NCBI GenBank assembly: GCA_963969495.1
Contig: OZ018319.1
Location: 209,086,247-209,150,246, forward strand
Source: Ceratothoa steindachneri
Lineage: Eukaryota > Arthropoda > Malacostraca > Isopoda > Cymothoidae
Reading direction: 5' to 3'
Length of the DNA stretch: 64,000 bases
The position numbers were made by a program, and so were the translations under genes. Positions 33,331 through 43,974 of this stretch are shown in pieces. The notes under the pieces are model-generated. The model saw only the letters and a program-made list of their open reading frames with translations, was not told where the DNA came from and made no database searches. Position 1 is the first letter of the stretch. The number at the start of each line of letters is the position of its first letter.

Positions 33331-33334
<4 letters not shown>

Positions 33335-33912
33335 AGTAACCCCCAGAAAAATAAAAAGATAAATCCATGCACTCTCAAACTATATTGGCAAGTTAATTTT
33401 TTCAAGGAATAGCATGAAAATAGAGAAGACAACATTGTATAGGATACAAAGTTACGTAGGAAACGCCTATCACATAATACAAACCAATGGAAAAACACAA
33501 AAACAAGACTGAAAAAAGCACCAGAAAAAAGAATAATAGGCAACTAATAACAGACATGTACATCCTTAAAACGATATATACACACAACATCGCCATTTAT
33601 ATGAATGGAATATGGTTGGATAAAAAAAAAAATTTTTAAAGATTATCATTAGAGCGAAAACGTTTAGGGCAAAGAGTGTATCCACAGCCAAAAACAAATA
33701 CACGTGGTGGAGGAAGCAATGCGAATGATATTACACTAATAAAGAGTGACAACAGGCTGCATTATGAAGTTATTTTATTTAGTACAAGTTTTGTTAAAAC
33801 AGGGTTGAGTTTAAATAAGCTAGGGGAAATGTTCATATTAGGCATGATGCCAATCAAGGAACACTCGACAATATTTTTTTTAGTAAAATCAACGGAATGA
33901 TAAAGAATTTTT
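33331..33912 (-). pseudogene. Penelope-like element 3' end (endonuclease tail and UTR)
   Basis: Closely similar to 27797-28390: it contains the CCAATGGAAAAACACAAAAA, CATTCATATAAATGG and CACGTGGTGGAGGA regions, and near 33800-33900 the antisense endonuclease end. Similarity stops at about 33912, where a non-LTR retrotransposon begins. The 3' end directly abuts a (TA)n array. Confidence 0.8.
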
Positions 33913-34199
33913 GCAACTCTAAGGCGTCTTTGATTCATCTTAATTGAATCATTTCTTTCAGGGCATCCTGCGGCCGTTTTAGTGTGCATCGTGCCAAAGG
34001 CACGAAAGAATTCTCTTCAAAGGGAGTACTCAAATTTCCGACCACGTTCCGTCGTTATGGTCAGAGGGAGCCCAACCTTTGCCACCCAGGATTTCATAGG
34101 ATTCAGGGTAACGGCTTCCCTTCAAAGCGTAAAGCGATCCATCATCTTACCAAGTAGGCATTGTCTTGGCAGTGCGGAATTGAGCCCTCGATGATCTAA

Positions 34200-35050
34200 T
34201 AGATTTTCTTGAATCCGCCCAGGAGCGTACCTTAAACCTATATAATTTTCCAAGCTCTCTTTTGGCTAGGGAGATTCTGTTTTTAATGTGCGTCTTATAC
34301 CCGATTGAGGTGATACGCAGACCTAGGACTTTACTCTCCTTGGTCTATGGGTAAACTTTGTCATTCTCTATGACGTCGTCAAACTTCCGGCGGTTTACTG
34401 GAAGGATCTGGAACTTTCGGCGGTTGGTGATGATCTTCCACTTTCTTTCGTATCGATTGATGTGTTCGATTTTGGTAGCCCTCTGCCATGCTTGAACTCT
34501 AGCCTTCTTGTGGGTACTGGGAATGATTTGAATGTCACCTGCAAACTGCAGATACATTACATCCTCCCCAACTGGAGCAGGTAGGTACAATGTGTGGACT
34601 AGGTACAGCAGTGGAATCAGGCAACTACCTTGCAGAACATCTGGCTCTAGTTCGAATTCAGACCCTTTGTAGCCCTGAATTGAGATTTGTCCTTTTCTTT
34701 CAATTATGTAATCAGAGATGATCCATTCCAGAATCAGGTTTAGCTGTAGGCCTAAGATCTTGTATTGGAGACCTCCCAGCCAAACCTTATCGAAGAACTT
34801 TTGAACATCTCGCATCACCACGTCTACGTATTTCCCTTCAGCTTTACAGCGGGTGAGATTCTTGGTGACGAGGTCGAAAGTTGTATCAGTACCCCTTATT
34901 TTGCTGAATCCGTGTTGCTGAGAGTTGTGGGCTTCCAGCTATGTTAGCTAGAAGCTTCTCGTAGACTTCTCCTCGAACTCAAGGAGGGATATTGGCGTGA
35001 AATCCACCAGTTGATCGGGGCGGGTGGGTTTCTTCCCTTTAGGTATAAAC
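34200..35050 (-). pseudogene. non-LTR reverse transcriptase domain
   Basis: Reads DLKMAKIMFIPKGKKPTRPD (about 35070), then ISLLEFEEKV, LATRIQQNKGY-type frames near 34900 and YVDVVMRDVQKFFDKVWLGG (first catalytic Asp, VxxDVQKFFDKV). LEPDVLQGSCLIPLLYLVHT (motif B) and VMYLQFAGDIQIIPSTHKKA follow. The last is the catalytic box, where FADD has become FAGD, so the polymerase would be inactive. KVLGLRITSIGYKTHIKNRI and SLAKRELGKLYRF come after. Frameshifts and stops lie at 34345, 34825 and beyond. Confidence 0.85.
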
Positions 35051-35764
35051 ATTATTTTGGCCATTTTTAGATCGTCAGGAAGTAGCCTGTATACAGGGAG
35101 GCGTTATATATGTTTGCAATTCCCTGAATAATCTGCCGGGGGGGCATGTACCAAGTTGTTTTTAGTAATGCCCGTCCAACCTGGTGCCCTTTGTTCAAAG
35201 GTCTTCGGTTTCCATGACCTCTTCAGTTGTTATTGGTCGGCCATGTTCGGCTATCTCCATCCCTTCGTCAACATAGGCCTGATGGTGTGTTCGATGTATA
35301 GATTGGTTAGGTTCTTCAATCAGTTAGTCCTTGAATTCCTGGTCGAATTCAGCATAATCCTCAGGTACAATTGTGAAGATTTCCTACCAGAATCACCGGA
35401 TGCTCCAAGTAGTCATTGCTCTCCTTAATGCGGGTCTATTGTCTACTTGTTAGGCCTTTAAATTTCTTTACTAATCGCCAGAACCTTTCGGATCTCACCT
35501 TGCTATCTACTCTGCCTATTAGCCTGTCCCAGATTTCAGCCTGTTGTTGGTTAATAGCTTGCTTAATTCTTCACTCAGGCGAAGTAGCAGCGAGCTTCTT
35601 TCCCAATTTGCACATGCTCTTCTGATTTCCTCATACACCTCCCTGTGTTCCCTAGCGATCTCTTTCATCTACTCTTCTACCTGGATTGGGGAGAAGTTTT
35701 ATACCATTTTAAAGGTACACACTTGAGGTCAGCCTCTATGATACAGGTTGTTATACCTCTCCAG

Positions 35765-36460
35765 CTACTCATCGATCTCTTCTACCATTGTTTCGCTTAG
35801 GTCTACTGGTTCGTATCTGCCGAGAATTTCCACATATGGTACCCAGTTGGCCGAATTGTAGCTTTTGCGTAGAGGGACTAGAGACTGGATCGGTGCAAGC
35901 GAGATGGTCGTCGAGATCACTATATGGTCGCTGAGTACTGTTGGGCCTGGCTCTTTACAGTAATTGGAAGGGAAACCGTCACTTGCCATGATTATGTTAT
36001 GTTTATAGGTCAGGAAGTCCGGTCCTATCCTCTGGATGTTCTTTCGACGCATAATAATTTCGGCATCTTGCATTTAGTTCTCCACCGAAGAATACATTTC
36101 TGCCGTGGGCGAACAAGGTATAGAAGTTGGTGAGGGGCAGATACGATCGTCAAGGTGATTTCCTATTAGTGTTGACAATTCCACTGCCACAAAGGACTCG
36201 TCCAGTTCTGCAAGGTGTCTTAACGAGAGATTCCTTTTGATGTCAACGATAGCACCGTCAAACCTCTCCTAAGAATGGTTCTTAGTGACTACTCTGTAGC
36301 CCGGTGCCTTCAGATGGTTGGAAGTAGTGTTGATACCGTGCACCGTGATTAGAATGATGTCGGGGTCAAGTAAACGGAATATGTTTCCATATGAAGTGTC
36401 TTTTCCTTCCCATCCATTAACGTTGTGTTTCACGATCTTAGTGTTGTTCAAGTTTTCCAT
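35765..36460 (-). pseudogene. AP endonuclease-like domain of the non-LTR element
   Basis: Starts MENLNNTKIVKHNVNGWEGK (NVNGW corresponds to the catalytic-Asn start of this fold), then LLDPDIILITVHGINTTSNH, APGYRVVTKNHS, stop, ERFDGAIVDIKRNLSLRHLA and ESFVAVELS. It continues after a break with RRKNIQRIGPDFLTYKHNI and VLSDHIVISTTISLAPIQSL, where the SDH triad is preserved. Two or three breaks are present. Confidence 0.75.
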
Positions 36461-36854
36461 TCTGCGTTCTGGCTCTTAGTGTTTCTTAGTTGTGGACTTT
36501 CTTTTCCTTTGAATTCTGCTGGGGTGAGCTCTATAACTGTTTCCCGGTGAAGGGGAACGTTTTAATTATCGATTACCTCCTCAACAGTTTCATCGTTACA
36601 TTGAGCGTCAAAGCACCATGTCTGGTAGTTTGTATTTATTCCGACGAAAGTTTTGTTGATTTCCAAGTCTTTAGGGAAGAGGAACTGATCGGATGCATAG
36701 ATTGAGAGGTTAACTCCATCAGTGTCGAGCTTCGTTTTGGCCTCCCTCTTTCCTTTCTTGATCTGTCCGTGGAATCTGAGGATTCCATTTGTTTGGATAT
36801 GCTAGCTGCCTTGGTAGCTGCTTCCTCTCTTTTCTGGCCTCTAACCACAGGTGG

Positions 36855-37230
36855 GGCCGTCTGCCATAATCTGTAGATTTTAGCTGACTTTTAGGGGTTC
36901 TTGGATAAGTCCTGTCATCTGCTTCGGTACCATCTACAAATGGAGCACATCTTACTCAAGCCACTCATGACAAGCATTCAGTTCAATTCTTTGGCGAATG
37001 TTCCAGGCTGCGTCAGGTTTCTGACGTGAGAATACAGGATGCACGTCAGAATTTTCGTATTTTCGTGGAGTTCTCATTTTCTAGTTAGAGGTATGCTTTT
37101 TTCTGCCTCAGAAGAAGCCTCCTTTGCCACCTGTGCATACATAGTACTGCACCTCCTGGTTTGTTCTTCTGTCTTCTGTTTTGCCTTTTTCTTTGTGAGT
37201 TCCTTGGGAAATCACCCTTCTAATAGAGTA
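36855..37230. other. no gene recognised
   Basis: No motif recognised. It could be the 5' untranslated part of the minus-strand non-LTR element, judged only by position. Confidence 0.3.
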
Positions 37231-37237
37231 GGTTTTA

Positions 37238-37305
37238 ATATACATCTCTCTCTCTCGATCTCATTTTTTTCTCTCTCAATCTCTCTCTCTTAATATATAT
37301 ATATA
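37238..37305. repeat. CT-rich tract ending in a short (TA)n
   Basis: CTCTCTCTC runs with occasional A and T, ending TATATATATA before the next inverted-repeat cassette. Confidence 0.85.
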
Positions 37306-37495
37306 CGAGGAGGGAGAAACAGGAAAGAAGAGATTCTACTCGAGGTGATCTCGAGAAAAGCAAAGAAAAAAAACATCGCCCATCAAAGACTCGAACCTCA
37401 GACCTCTGTTTATGCAGAACAGTGCTCTAACGTCTGAGCTAACGAAACCAGTAGAATTTCTCCTCTCTTGTTTCTGTGTATCACTTCTCCTCGCA
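37306..37495 (-). mobile_element. tRNA-Cys-like cassette within inverted repeats
   Basis: On the minus strand, about 37452-37384, a tRNA-like sequence is visible: A-box TTAGCTCAGACGTTAGAGC, an anticodon arm CTGTT-CTGCATA-AACAG (anticodon GCA, Cys), and B-box GGTTCGAGTC. Acceptor arms do not pair, so it is not a working tRNA. It is framed by inverted repeats, left about 37306-37343 and right about 37450-37495, sharing CGAGGAG and AGAAACA.GAAAGAAGAG. An extra palindrome CTCGAGGTGATCTCGAG lies inside the left repeat. The design parallels the cassette at 8458-8696 with unrelated sequence. Confidence 0.65.
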
Positions 37496-37606
37496 CATTC
37501 CGTTATCAAACTTTTAAGCTTGGGGATGAATGTGTGCTAGTTTGCGCGCCAACCACACAGGCCGATAGCTTTCTGTCGCTCAAAGATGCGTTCTTTTTTC
37601 GTTTTC

Positions 37607-37611
<5 letters not shown>

Positions 37612-37671
<60 letters not shown>
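37612..37671. repeat. (TA)n microsatellite
   Basis: About 30 TA units, followed by a CT-rich pyrimidine tract to about 37745. Confidence 0.97.
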
Positions 37672-37673
<2 letters not shown>

Positions 37674-38206
37674 TAGTTTCATTTTTCTTCTCTATTCCCT
37701 TCTTTCCTTTTTTCTTTCTCTTTTTTTCTCTCTCCTTTTCTTATTCGCCCTGTTGAAAGCCTGAAGTTCTGTTTTTTCTTCCTGGTCGTTCGGACATGCC
37801 ATGTGCCTGTATGCTACTAGTGTGGTACAGTTGTGGTTCTCCTTCCCTCATAAGTTCTATCAATTACACTGGTCTGCGTCAAAAATGTTCCTAAGGGTTT
37901 CATAGGTGATTCTAAATGAAATCTGTCTCCTAAATCCAAATCAAGCATTTATATTGCTCAATCAGGTCTAGTTTTTAAGATACAGACCAAGCTCCCTAGA
38001 TGGCGTTAGAGAGCTCAGTCTCTAGCTGACCGCGAGCGCGAGTGGTTGTGTGTTGCTTGTTCACTCTCCAACTAAGTGTTGGTTTTTTAATCCATGACTT
38101 TTCTCATCTATGAACAGTGTTTAAAGTGTATTTTTAAAACTTTATTTATCTTTGTGAATTTTTTTGCAGGCAAATACATTAGCAAAACTCCTTATATTTC
38201 ATAAAA

Positions 38207-40434
38207 ATGAATAGAAAGTGTAAAAACAGTCCTGATAGATTTTGTTTTGTTTGTGGAAAGGTAACTTTTAGTGACCAGCAATGCACTATAACGCCGTTAG
38301 TAAAGTTCCTTTACAATGCATATTTTGGAATAAAGCTAGGTGATCAAGACAAAAACTTTGCTCCACATATGTGCTGCAAAGCCTGTGTGGAGCAATGTTT
38401 TTGTCTTGATCACCTAGCTTTATTCCAAAATATGCATTGTAAAGGAACTTTACTAACGGCGTTATAGTGCATTGCTGGTCACTAAAAGTTAAGACACTGG
38501 AGTGAGGGCAAAACGAACTATTTGTCATTTGGTGTACCTATGGTGTGGAGAGAAGGCAAGGACCACATTATAGACTGCTATTTTTGCATGACAAATCTTA
38601 AAGGTGAGATAATTACTTTAACAATATAGTCCTTGACAAATCTAGAAATGTTTATACAAATCTTTTGGTAGCCTATTAAAATTGTAATTGTGTATAAAAA
38701 TAGTGTATTATGCTGGTAGAAAAATTGTGGTTAAATTGTATATAAAAATTGATTGTATTTAAAAATTGTAAATTTACCTGGTATGAAAAATGTGTATAAA
38801 AATGTGGAAACGAGGGTCGAGTGAATTAAAGTATGTCAATTAAGTATGCGAAACTTTTTTCAGGTGTCAATAAGAAGAACAAACACACTGTAGTCTATCC
38901 TGATGTTCCTTCTGCCATTAAACCACAACCACATGGTCCAGGAGTTCCAGTTCCTTCTCCACCTAAAAATACTGAGCTACAAGACAATATAGAAGATATA
39001 GAAGTGGATGACACTGACACTTCAGTGACATATCAGCCTACGTCTACAATGACTTTGCCAAGACCACTCACTCAAGGTCAATTAAATGACTTCACTAGAG
39101 ATCTTGGTCTTTCTGAAAGAGAACGCACAACTTCTTGCATCCCGTCTTAGTGAGAGCAACCTCCTCTCTCAAGAAACTACATACTTTTGGTTCAGAAATA
39201 GAGACGAAGAGTTTCGAAAGTTCTTTGCAGTTGATTCTTGCAGCTCTTTGGTGTATTGCAATGATGTTAAAGGTTTAATTGAGGCACTTGGCGTTCCATA
39301 CCAACCAAGTGAATGAAGGCTCTTTATTGATTCTTCTAGCAGAAGTTTGAAGGCAGTACTCTTTAATATTGGCAATGAAATGGCATCTGTACCTATAGGC
39401 CATTCAGTTCAGTTAACAGAAAGCTACGAAAATATGAAAGTATTGATTAATACAATCAAGTACTCTAACCATAACTGGTTAATATGTGGTGTTCTCAAGG
39501 TAAGATATATTTAACTTTAGGAAATTGTTAAATATTTCAAGGAATGTTTGTTTCTAAATTCCAATGACAGAAGGATATTATACACATATTAGTTTCTCCC
39601 TACCCCTAATAAACTTAGTGAAAATTGCCTATGCAAAAAATAGAAGTTCTTAGAAACCATGTACATCAATATGCATCAATATGTTTTCTTTCAGGTTGTG
39701 TGCCTTCTTCCTGGGATGCAAGGAGGCTACACAAAATATCCATGCTTCATGTGCTTATGGGATAGCCGGGCGGATAGTCTTCACTATAAGCAAAAAGACT
39801 GGAATCTCGAGAGGCATTCCAAATTGGCTGCCACAATGTGGTAGCTCAACCTCTAGTCCCTCCCAAAAATGTTTTACTGGCTCCTCTTCATATAAAGCTT
39901 TGCCTGATGAAGAACTTTGTCAAAGCACTGAATAATGAAGGCCAAGCTTTCAAGTATCTACTGCAAAAATTCCCACAGATCAGTGATGCCAAGCTCCATG
40001 CAGGCATATTTGATGGTCCCCAAATTAGAACTCTGTTAAAGGACAAGCATTTTTACACCAATATGGAAGCCAGTGAACAGGAAGCATGGCAATCGTTTAG
40101 TAAAGTAATCGACGGTTTTCTGGGAAATAAAAGAAGCTTAGAATATATCTCACATGTAAATGAGCTTATGAAAAGCTTCGAAAAAATGGGAGCTCGCATG
40201 TCGATAAAAATGCATTTTATCCAGTCACATCTTGACTATTTTCCGGCAAACTGTGGAGATTATAGCGAGGAACAAGGAGAAAGATTTCACCAAGACATAA
40301 AGACGATGGAGACAAGATATCAAGGACGCTGGGACATCAACATGTTAGCTGACTATTGCTGGTGTCTTAAACGCGACGAACCAACATCGCTTCACAAGCG
40401 GAAGTCATCAAGGATTTCTTTTCTTGGAAAATAG
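38207..40434 (+). pseudogene. CACTG-type transposase with two introns (uncharacterised protein family)
   Basis: Exon 1 (38207-38603): MNRKCKNSPDRFCFVCGKVT and KLGDQDKNFAPHMCCKACVE (two Cys/His knuckles), an inverted duplication, then LRHWSEGK and GVPMVWREGKDHIIDCYFCM. GT at 38604; AG at 38863. Exon 2 (38864-39499): VNKKNKHTVVYPDVPSAIKP, LNDFTRDLGLSERE, LLASRLSESNLLSQETTYFW and WRLFIDSSSRSLKAVLFNIG (Trp is a stop here). GT at 39500; AG at 39694. Exon 3 (39695-40434): GGYTKYPCFMCLWDSRADSL (C-x2-C), GIFDGPQIRTLLKDKHFYTN, MSIKMHFIQSHLDYFPANCG (H-x4-H), EEQGERFHQDIKTMETRYQG and DYCWCLKRDEP. Conserved Asp (FIDSS, WDSRA) and Glu (EEQGE) are candidate DDE residues. Breaks: the palindrome in exon 1, a frameshift near 39115, a stop at 39314 and a stop at 39841. 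Confidence 0.88.
38263..38490. repeat. near-perfect palindrome inside transposase exon 1
   Basis: Arms 38263-38367 and 38386-38490 are reverse complements over 105 bp with only a few mismatches, around an 18-base spacer. The first arm is normal coding sequence (TFSDQQCTITPLVKFLYNAY and on). The second is its antisense, inserted before LRHWSEGK, where the family normally runs on from the knuckle directly. Confidence 0.93.
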
Positions 40435-40739
40435 TTTCTTTGCACTCCTGGGTAAGCTCATAAGTAGTCTGTAAGTTTGAAATTAACTAAAACAAAGTCG
40501 AATTGAGTCGGTATTTTTTTTATTACAAGTAATTGTAATTTATTAAATAACTTTTATATAAATAAGGGATTTTTTCCAAAATGGCCCTTTTCTAAAAACA
40601 GTAGTGTGCTGTATCTCAAAAACCAGACCTGATTGAGCAAAATAAATGTCATATTTTAATTTAGGAGAACAATTCAGTTAGGAATCAGTAAAGAAAACCA
40701 CAGGAACAGAAATTCCTTTTCAAACGCAAGCCTGTGTTA

Positions 40740-41225
40740 TTGCCCCGAAAATCCTGTGCGATAAAGAATGCCGTGATTCAGTATTGATCGATTTCAGATC
40801 CTAACTCTCACTTCTTCTATATCCCATTTTATAGTTCTATATATCTAGTTAATAAAAAATTTAATCAAGAATTATTTATAACTAACTTATTCATTAAAAG
40901 TTTTAGTAATTTTGATGAGTGTACTAATTTTTGTTTTTAATATTTAATATTGTAATCACATAACTATTATACATTCACAATAATAGAAACACATTATTTA
41001 TTTTAATTTTTCCGTACTTTCTTTTGAGGAAAACCAAAAATTGTCTTCATGTTTGATGACAAGGTGTAGTAGTAAAGAAATCAAAATTTTGAGTAGGTAG
41101 GATCATTAATAGTTTGGCAACGAGAAAATTTTATAGAGGACACAGCTAATGATGCGTGCATCTTGTTCAAACTTCATTTGAAAATGGTGCCTTGAATATA
41201 AAACCCTTAATATTAAGTTAATTAA
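40740..41225. other. no gene recognised
   Basis: AT-rich spacer between the transposon and the satellite. Nothing recognised. Confidence 0.5.
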
Positions 41226-41227
41226 CA

Positions 41228-42165
41228 TGGATCTAACCATTTGATACAATACAAAGTGGTTATATAATCCAGAAACAAATGATTAATGGATCTGACCATT
41301 TGATACAATACAAAGTGGTTATATAATCCAGAAACAAATGATTAATGGATGTAACCATTTGATACAATACAAAGTGCTTATATAATCCAGAAACAAATAA
41401 TTAATGGATCTAACCATTTGATACAATACAAAGTAGTTATATAATTCAGAAACAAATGGATCTAACCATTTGATACAATACAAAGTGGTTATATAATTCA
41501 GAAACAAATGATTAATGGATGTAACCATTTGATACAATACAAAGTGTTTATATAATCCAGAAACAAATGATTAATGGATCTAACCATTTGATACAATACA
41601 AAGTAGTTATATAATTCAGAAACAAATGGATCTAACCATTTGATACAATACAAAGTGGTTATATAATTCAGAAACAAATGATTAATGGATGTAACCATTT
41701 GATACAATACAAAGTGCAAATATAATTTAGAAACAAATGATTAATGGATGTAACCATTTGATACAATACAAATTGCAAATATAATTTAGAAACAAATGAT
41801 TAATGGGTCTAACCATTTGATACAATACAAAGTGGTTATATAATCCAGAAACAAATGATTAATGGATCTAACCATTTGATACAATACAAAGTGGTTATAT
41901 AATCCAGAAACAAATGATTAATGGATCTAACCATTTGATACAATACAAAGTGGTTATATAATCCAGAAACAAATGATTAATGGATCTAACCATTTGATAC
42001 AATACAAAGTGCTTATATAATTCAGAAACAAATGATTAATGGGTCTAACCATTTGATACAATACAAAGTGGTTATATAATCCAGAAACAAAGGATTAATG
42101 GATCTAACCATTTGATACAATACAAAGTGTTTATATAATCGAGAAAAAAATGATTAATGCATCTA
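41228..42165. repeat. 59-bp satellite array, about 16 units
   Basis: Head-to-tail units of 59 bp (ATGGATCTAACCATTTGATA, CAATACAAAGTGGTTATATA, ATCCAGAAACAAATGATTA). Two units are shortened to about 51 bp by loss of ATGATTA. Units 3-5 and 6-8 repeat as a block (variants GTAACC, short unit, GGTT), showing a three-unit higher-order duplication. Open frames on the minus strand are by-products of the period. Confidence 0.95.
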
Positions 42166-42169
42166 TCCT

Positions 42170-43060
42170 TTACAAATAAATTAAAAGCTTTCTTCAATCT
42201 TTACTCGATCTCAAGCGCTCCTTCATAGATTTGTGTAGAACCGAGAAATAATAAAAAAAAGTTATTTTGGGTTCTCTAAAATCACGGGCAAACAAACGCA
42301 GTTTTATTATTCAATTCCCTCCTTCTGTAGAAGCTGTTAATATTAGTTAGCTGCATTTTTTACGTTACCCGGTGACAGAAGTTACGTTGCCCAGCAAGTT
42401 GCCAAAAAAAAGAAATAAACATTTAAAACTTGATGGCATCCGAAAACGTCTTTTGAGCTTTTTTAACAATGCTCCGAGCATAAAACCACCCTCTGCAATG
42501 CGAGCCACTTATCCTTGGTGTTTGTTTAATTCGTTTGCTTAATTGGACTCTTACTTTTTCAGATCACTTCCACAACCTTTGTTGTTGTTTAATTAACGAA
42601 TTTCATCACTTATCTTTGTCAACAATTGTTTGAGCAATCCGGCTCTTTGTAGAAGGTGAGTTTGGGTCTAGTTTTTGAGATCTTGCGAAAAATTTCAGTC
42701 GAAAATCTTCAGCTGTAATTTTCTTGTTTTAAATTATGATGTTGATGGCTGTCTTGGTTTGTGTATTGCACAATTTAAGGAAGTTTTTACTCATATGAGT
42801 AATAGTAACTACTGAGAACAAGAAAGAGAAAATAGAGGTACATTCCCATAATTTTGAGAACATGTAGACTTCAAGTGCTGTAAGAGGGTGTCATTTTGAG
42901 TGAAATAACAGAAATAAAATTCCTCTTCCACTGTTACACTGATACTCTCTTCGGCATACAAACTTGATTTTTAAGGACTTACTCAATCGCACTTCTCTTA
43001 TGTTTGCCATCACGGAAATTATATTATAGTCAAATATAGATTCACCAAAGGCTCTCAAGC
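42170..43060. other. no gene recognised
   Basis: No coding signal, element end or RNA gene seen. Confidence 0.5.
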
Positions 43061-43067
43061 AACTTTC

Positions 43068-43345
43068 GTAAGGTGTACAAGTTGTAATCGCTGAAATATT
43101 AAAATAAGGTGGAACTTCTGTTCCAGACTCTTTTAATATTACCAGAAACCTTGAACATTGTACAACATTCTTCCTTGTGTACTGAAGTTAGAAAAATCAA
43201 TTTATTTTTAAATCAGTGAATTTGAGTTTCAGAACAGAGTTTTGTAAGTCCTTTCTTCGTAAAACATTACAAGAAGATTTTGCGGTCGAACTATGTACCT
43301 TAGTATAACATTTCAGTGATTACAACTTACGACAAAAGATTACGT
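43068..43345. repeat. small inverted-repeat element (MITE-like)
   Basis: CGTAAGGTGTACAAGTTGTA with ATCGCTGAAATATT (about 43068-43105) is mirrored by AACATTTCAGTGATTACAAC with TTACGAC (about 43306-43336). The interior about 200 bp is non-coding. No target duplication was identified. Confidence 0.55.
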
Positions 43346-43639
43346 AGAACACATGGTTTTAGAGACACACTGTAAATATCTTATTTTGATAACGCTAATC
43401 TGAATTTGGTCGCCTATTTTTAGCTCAAGAGAAGTCCAGGTGGAATTCATGTGGTACCTTCCTCTGCAGTTTACAACTCATCCCTCCTTTCACCTCACGA
43501 TTGCGAGGGCGAAACCTATTAGAGTTCAAGTATCGAATAAGACAATAATAAATAATTATAAGAATATTAAAAGACATTAATGTATGGGTCTCTTCGAGGC
43601 CAAGGACTTTCATAGAGAGATAAAGACCATATATATATA

Positions 43640-43970
43640 TGGTGAAAGCTACAGGGCTTTCGCCATATTTATTTTCTGGCTTCCAAAACAATTTTTGGGT
43701 GATGTAGATTCACTATGCCTGATAGCTTAACGGTAGAGCATCTGATCGGCAATCAACAGACCCAGGTTCGAATCCCTGCCAGGAATTTCAAAACTTTTTT
43801 CCTCTGGCGTTATTTCTGTCTTCTTGGTAAATAATTGCCTTAATTGTGCTGCCCTCTGCTCTCTTTGATTAGATTCTTCTTCTACTGTCCCTTTCGCTTA
43901 CCTCTATAAAATTCCAATTTCTTGTCTCGTTGCTCATTCGCGTAAAATATCTCTTTCTCTTGTACTAAAA
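43640..43970 (+). mobile_element. tRNA-derived SINE
   Basis: A-box-like TAGCTTAACGGTAGAGCATC (about 43725) and B-box GGTTCGAATCC (about 43765) are followed by the body AGGAATTTCAAAACTTTTTT, GGCGTTATTTCTGTCTTCTT and GTGCTGCCCTCTGCTCTCTT, ending CTCTTTCTCTTGTA. The same body forms the fold-back at 32770-33270. A short hairpin GGTGAAAGC/GGCTTTCGCC with TACAGGGCTTTCGCCATATT precedes the tRNA part (about 43641-43670), as in the other locus. Confidence 0.8.
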
Positions 43971-43974
43971 CACT

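Larger units (their letters stand above)
33915..36850 (-). mobile_element. non-LTR retrotransposon with APE endonuclease and RT, decayed
   Basis: Minus-strand layout: a basic Ser/Lys-rich stretch (RKERGRPKRSSTLMELTSQS, 36848-36636) that may be ORF1 or a linker; an AP-like endonuclease (36460-35765); reverse transcriptase (about 35050-34200); and a C-terminal tail (about 34000-33915). It ends where a Penelope fragment begins. The order APE then RT fits the Jockey/I side of the LINE tree; the clade is not resolved. No poly-A or tandem tail was found at the 3' side. Confidence 0.8.
37867..40736 (+). mobile_element. complete CACTG-type DNA transposon with intron-bearing transposase
   Basis: The left end CACTGGTCTGCGTCAAAAAT (37867) and the right end (complement CACAGGCTTGCGTTTGAAAA, ending 40736) mark TIRs that extend inward with gaps for about 120 bp. 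A strong inner match is TTGCTCAATCAGGTCTAGTT against its complement near 40625. TTA flanks both sides (37864-37866 and 40737-40739), a 3-bp TSD. Length 2870 bp. The single gene inside is the same family as at 23482-25174. The matching ends, TSD size and gene show that the family is mobile. Confidence 0.9.

Noticed and set aside
37384..37452. Functional tRNA-Cys (GCA) gene on the minus strand
   Set aside because: Acceptor arm does not pair, the T stem has mismatches, and it lies within inverted repeats typical of an element.
41319..41719. Two overlapping minus-strand frames of 72-73 codons
   Set aside because: Translation of the 59-bp satellite; no independent coding signal.
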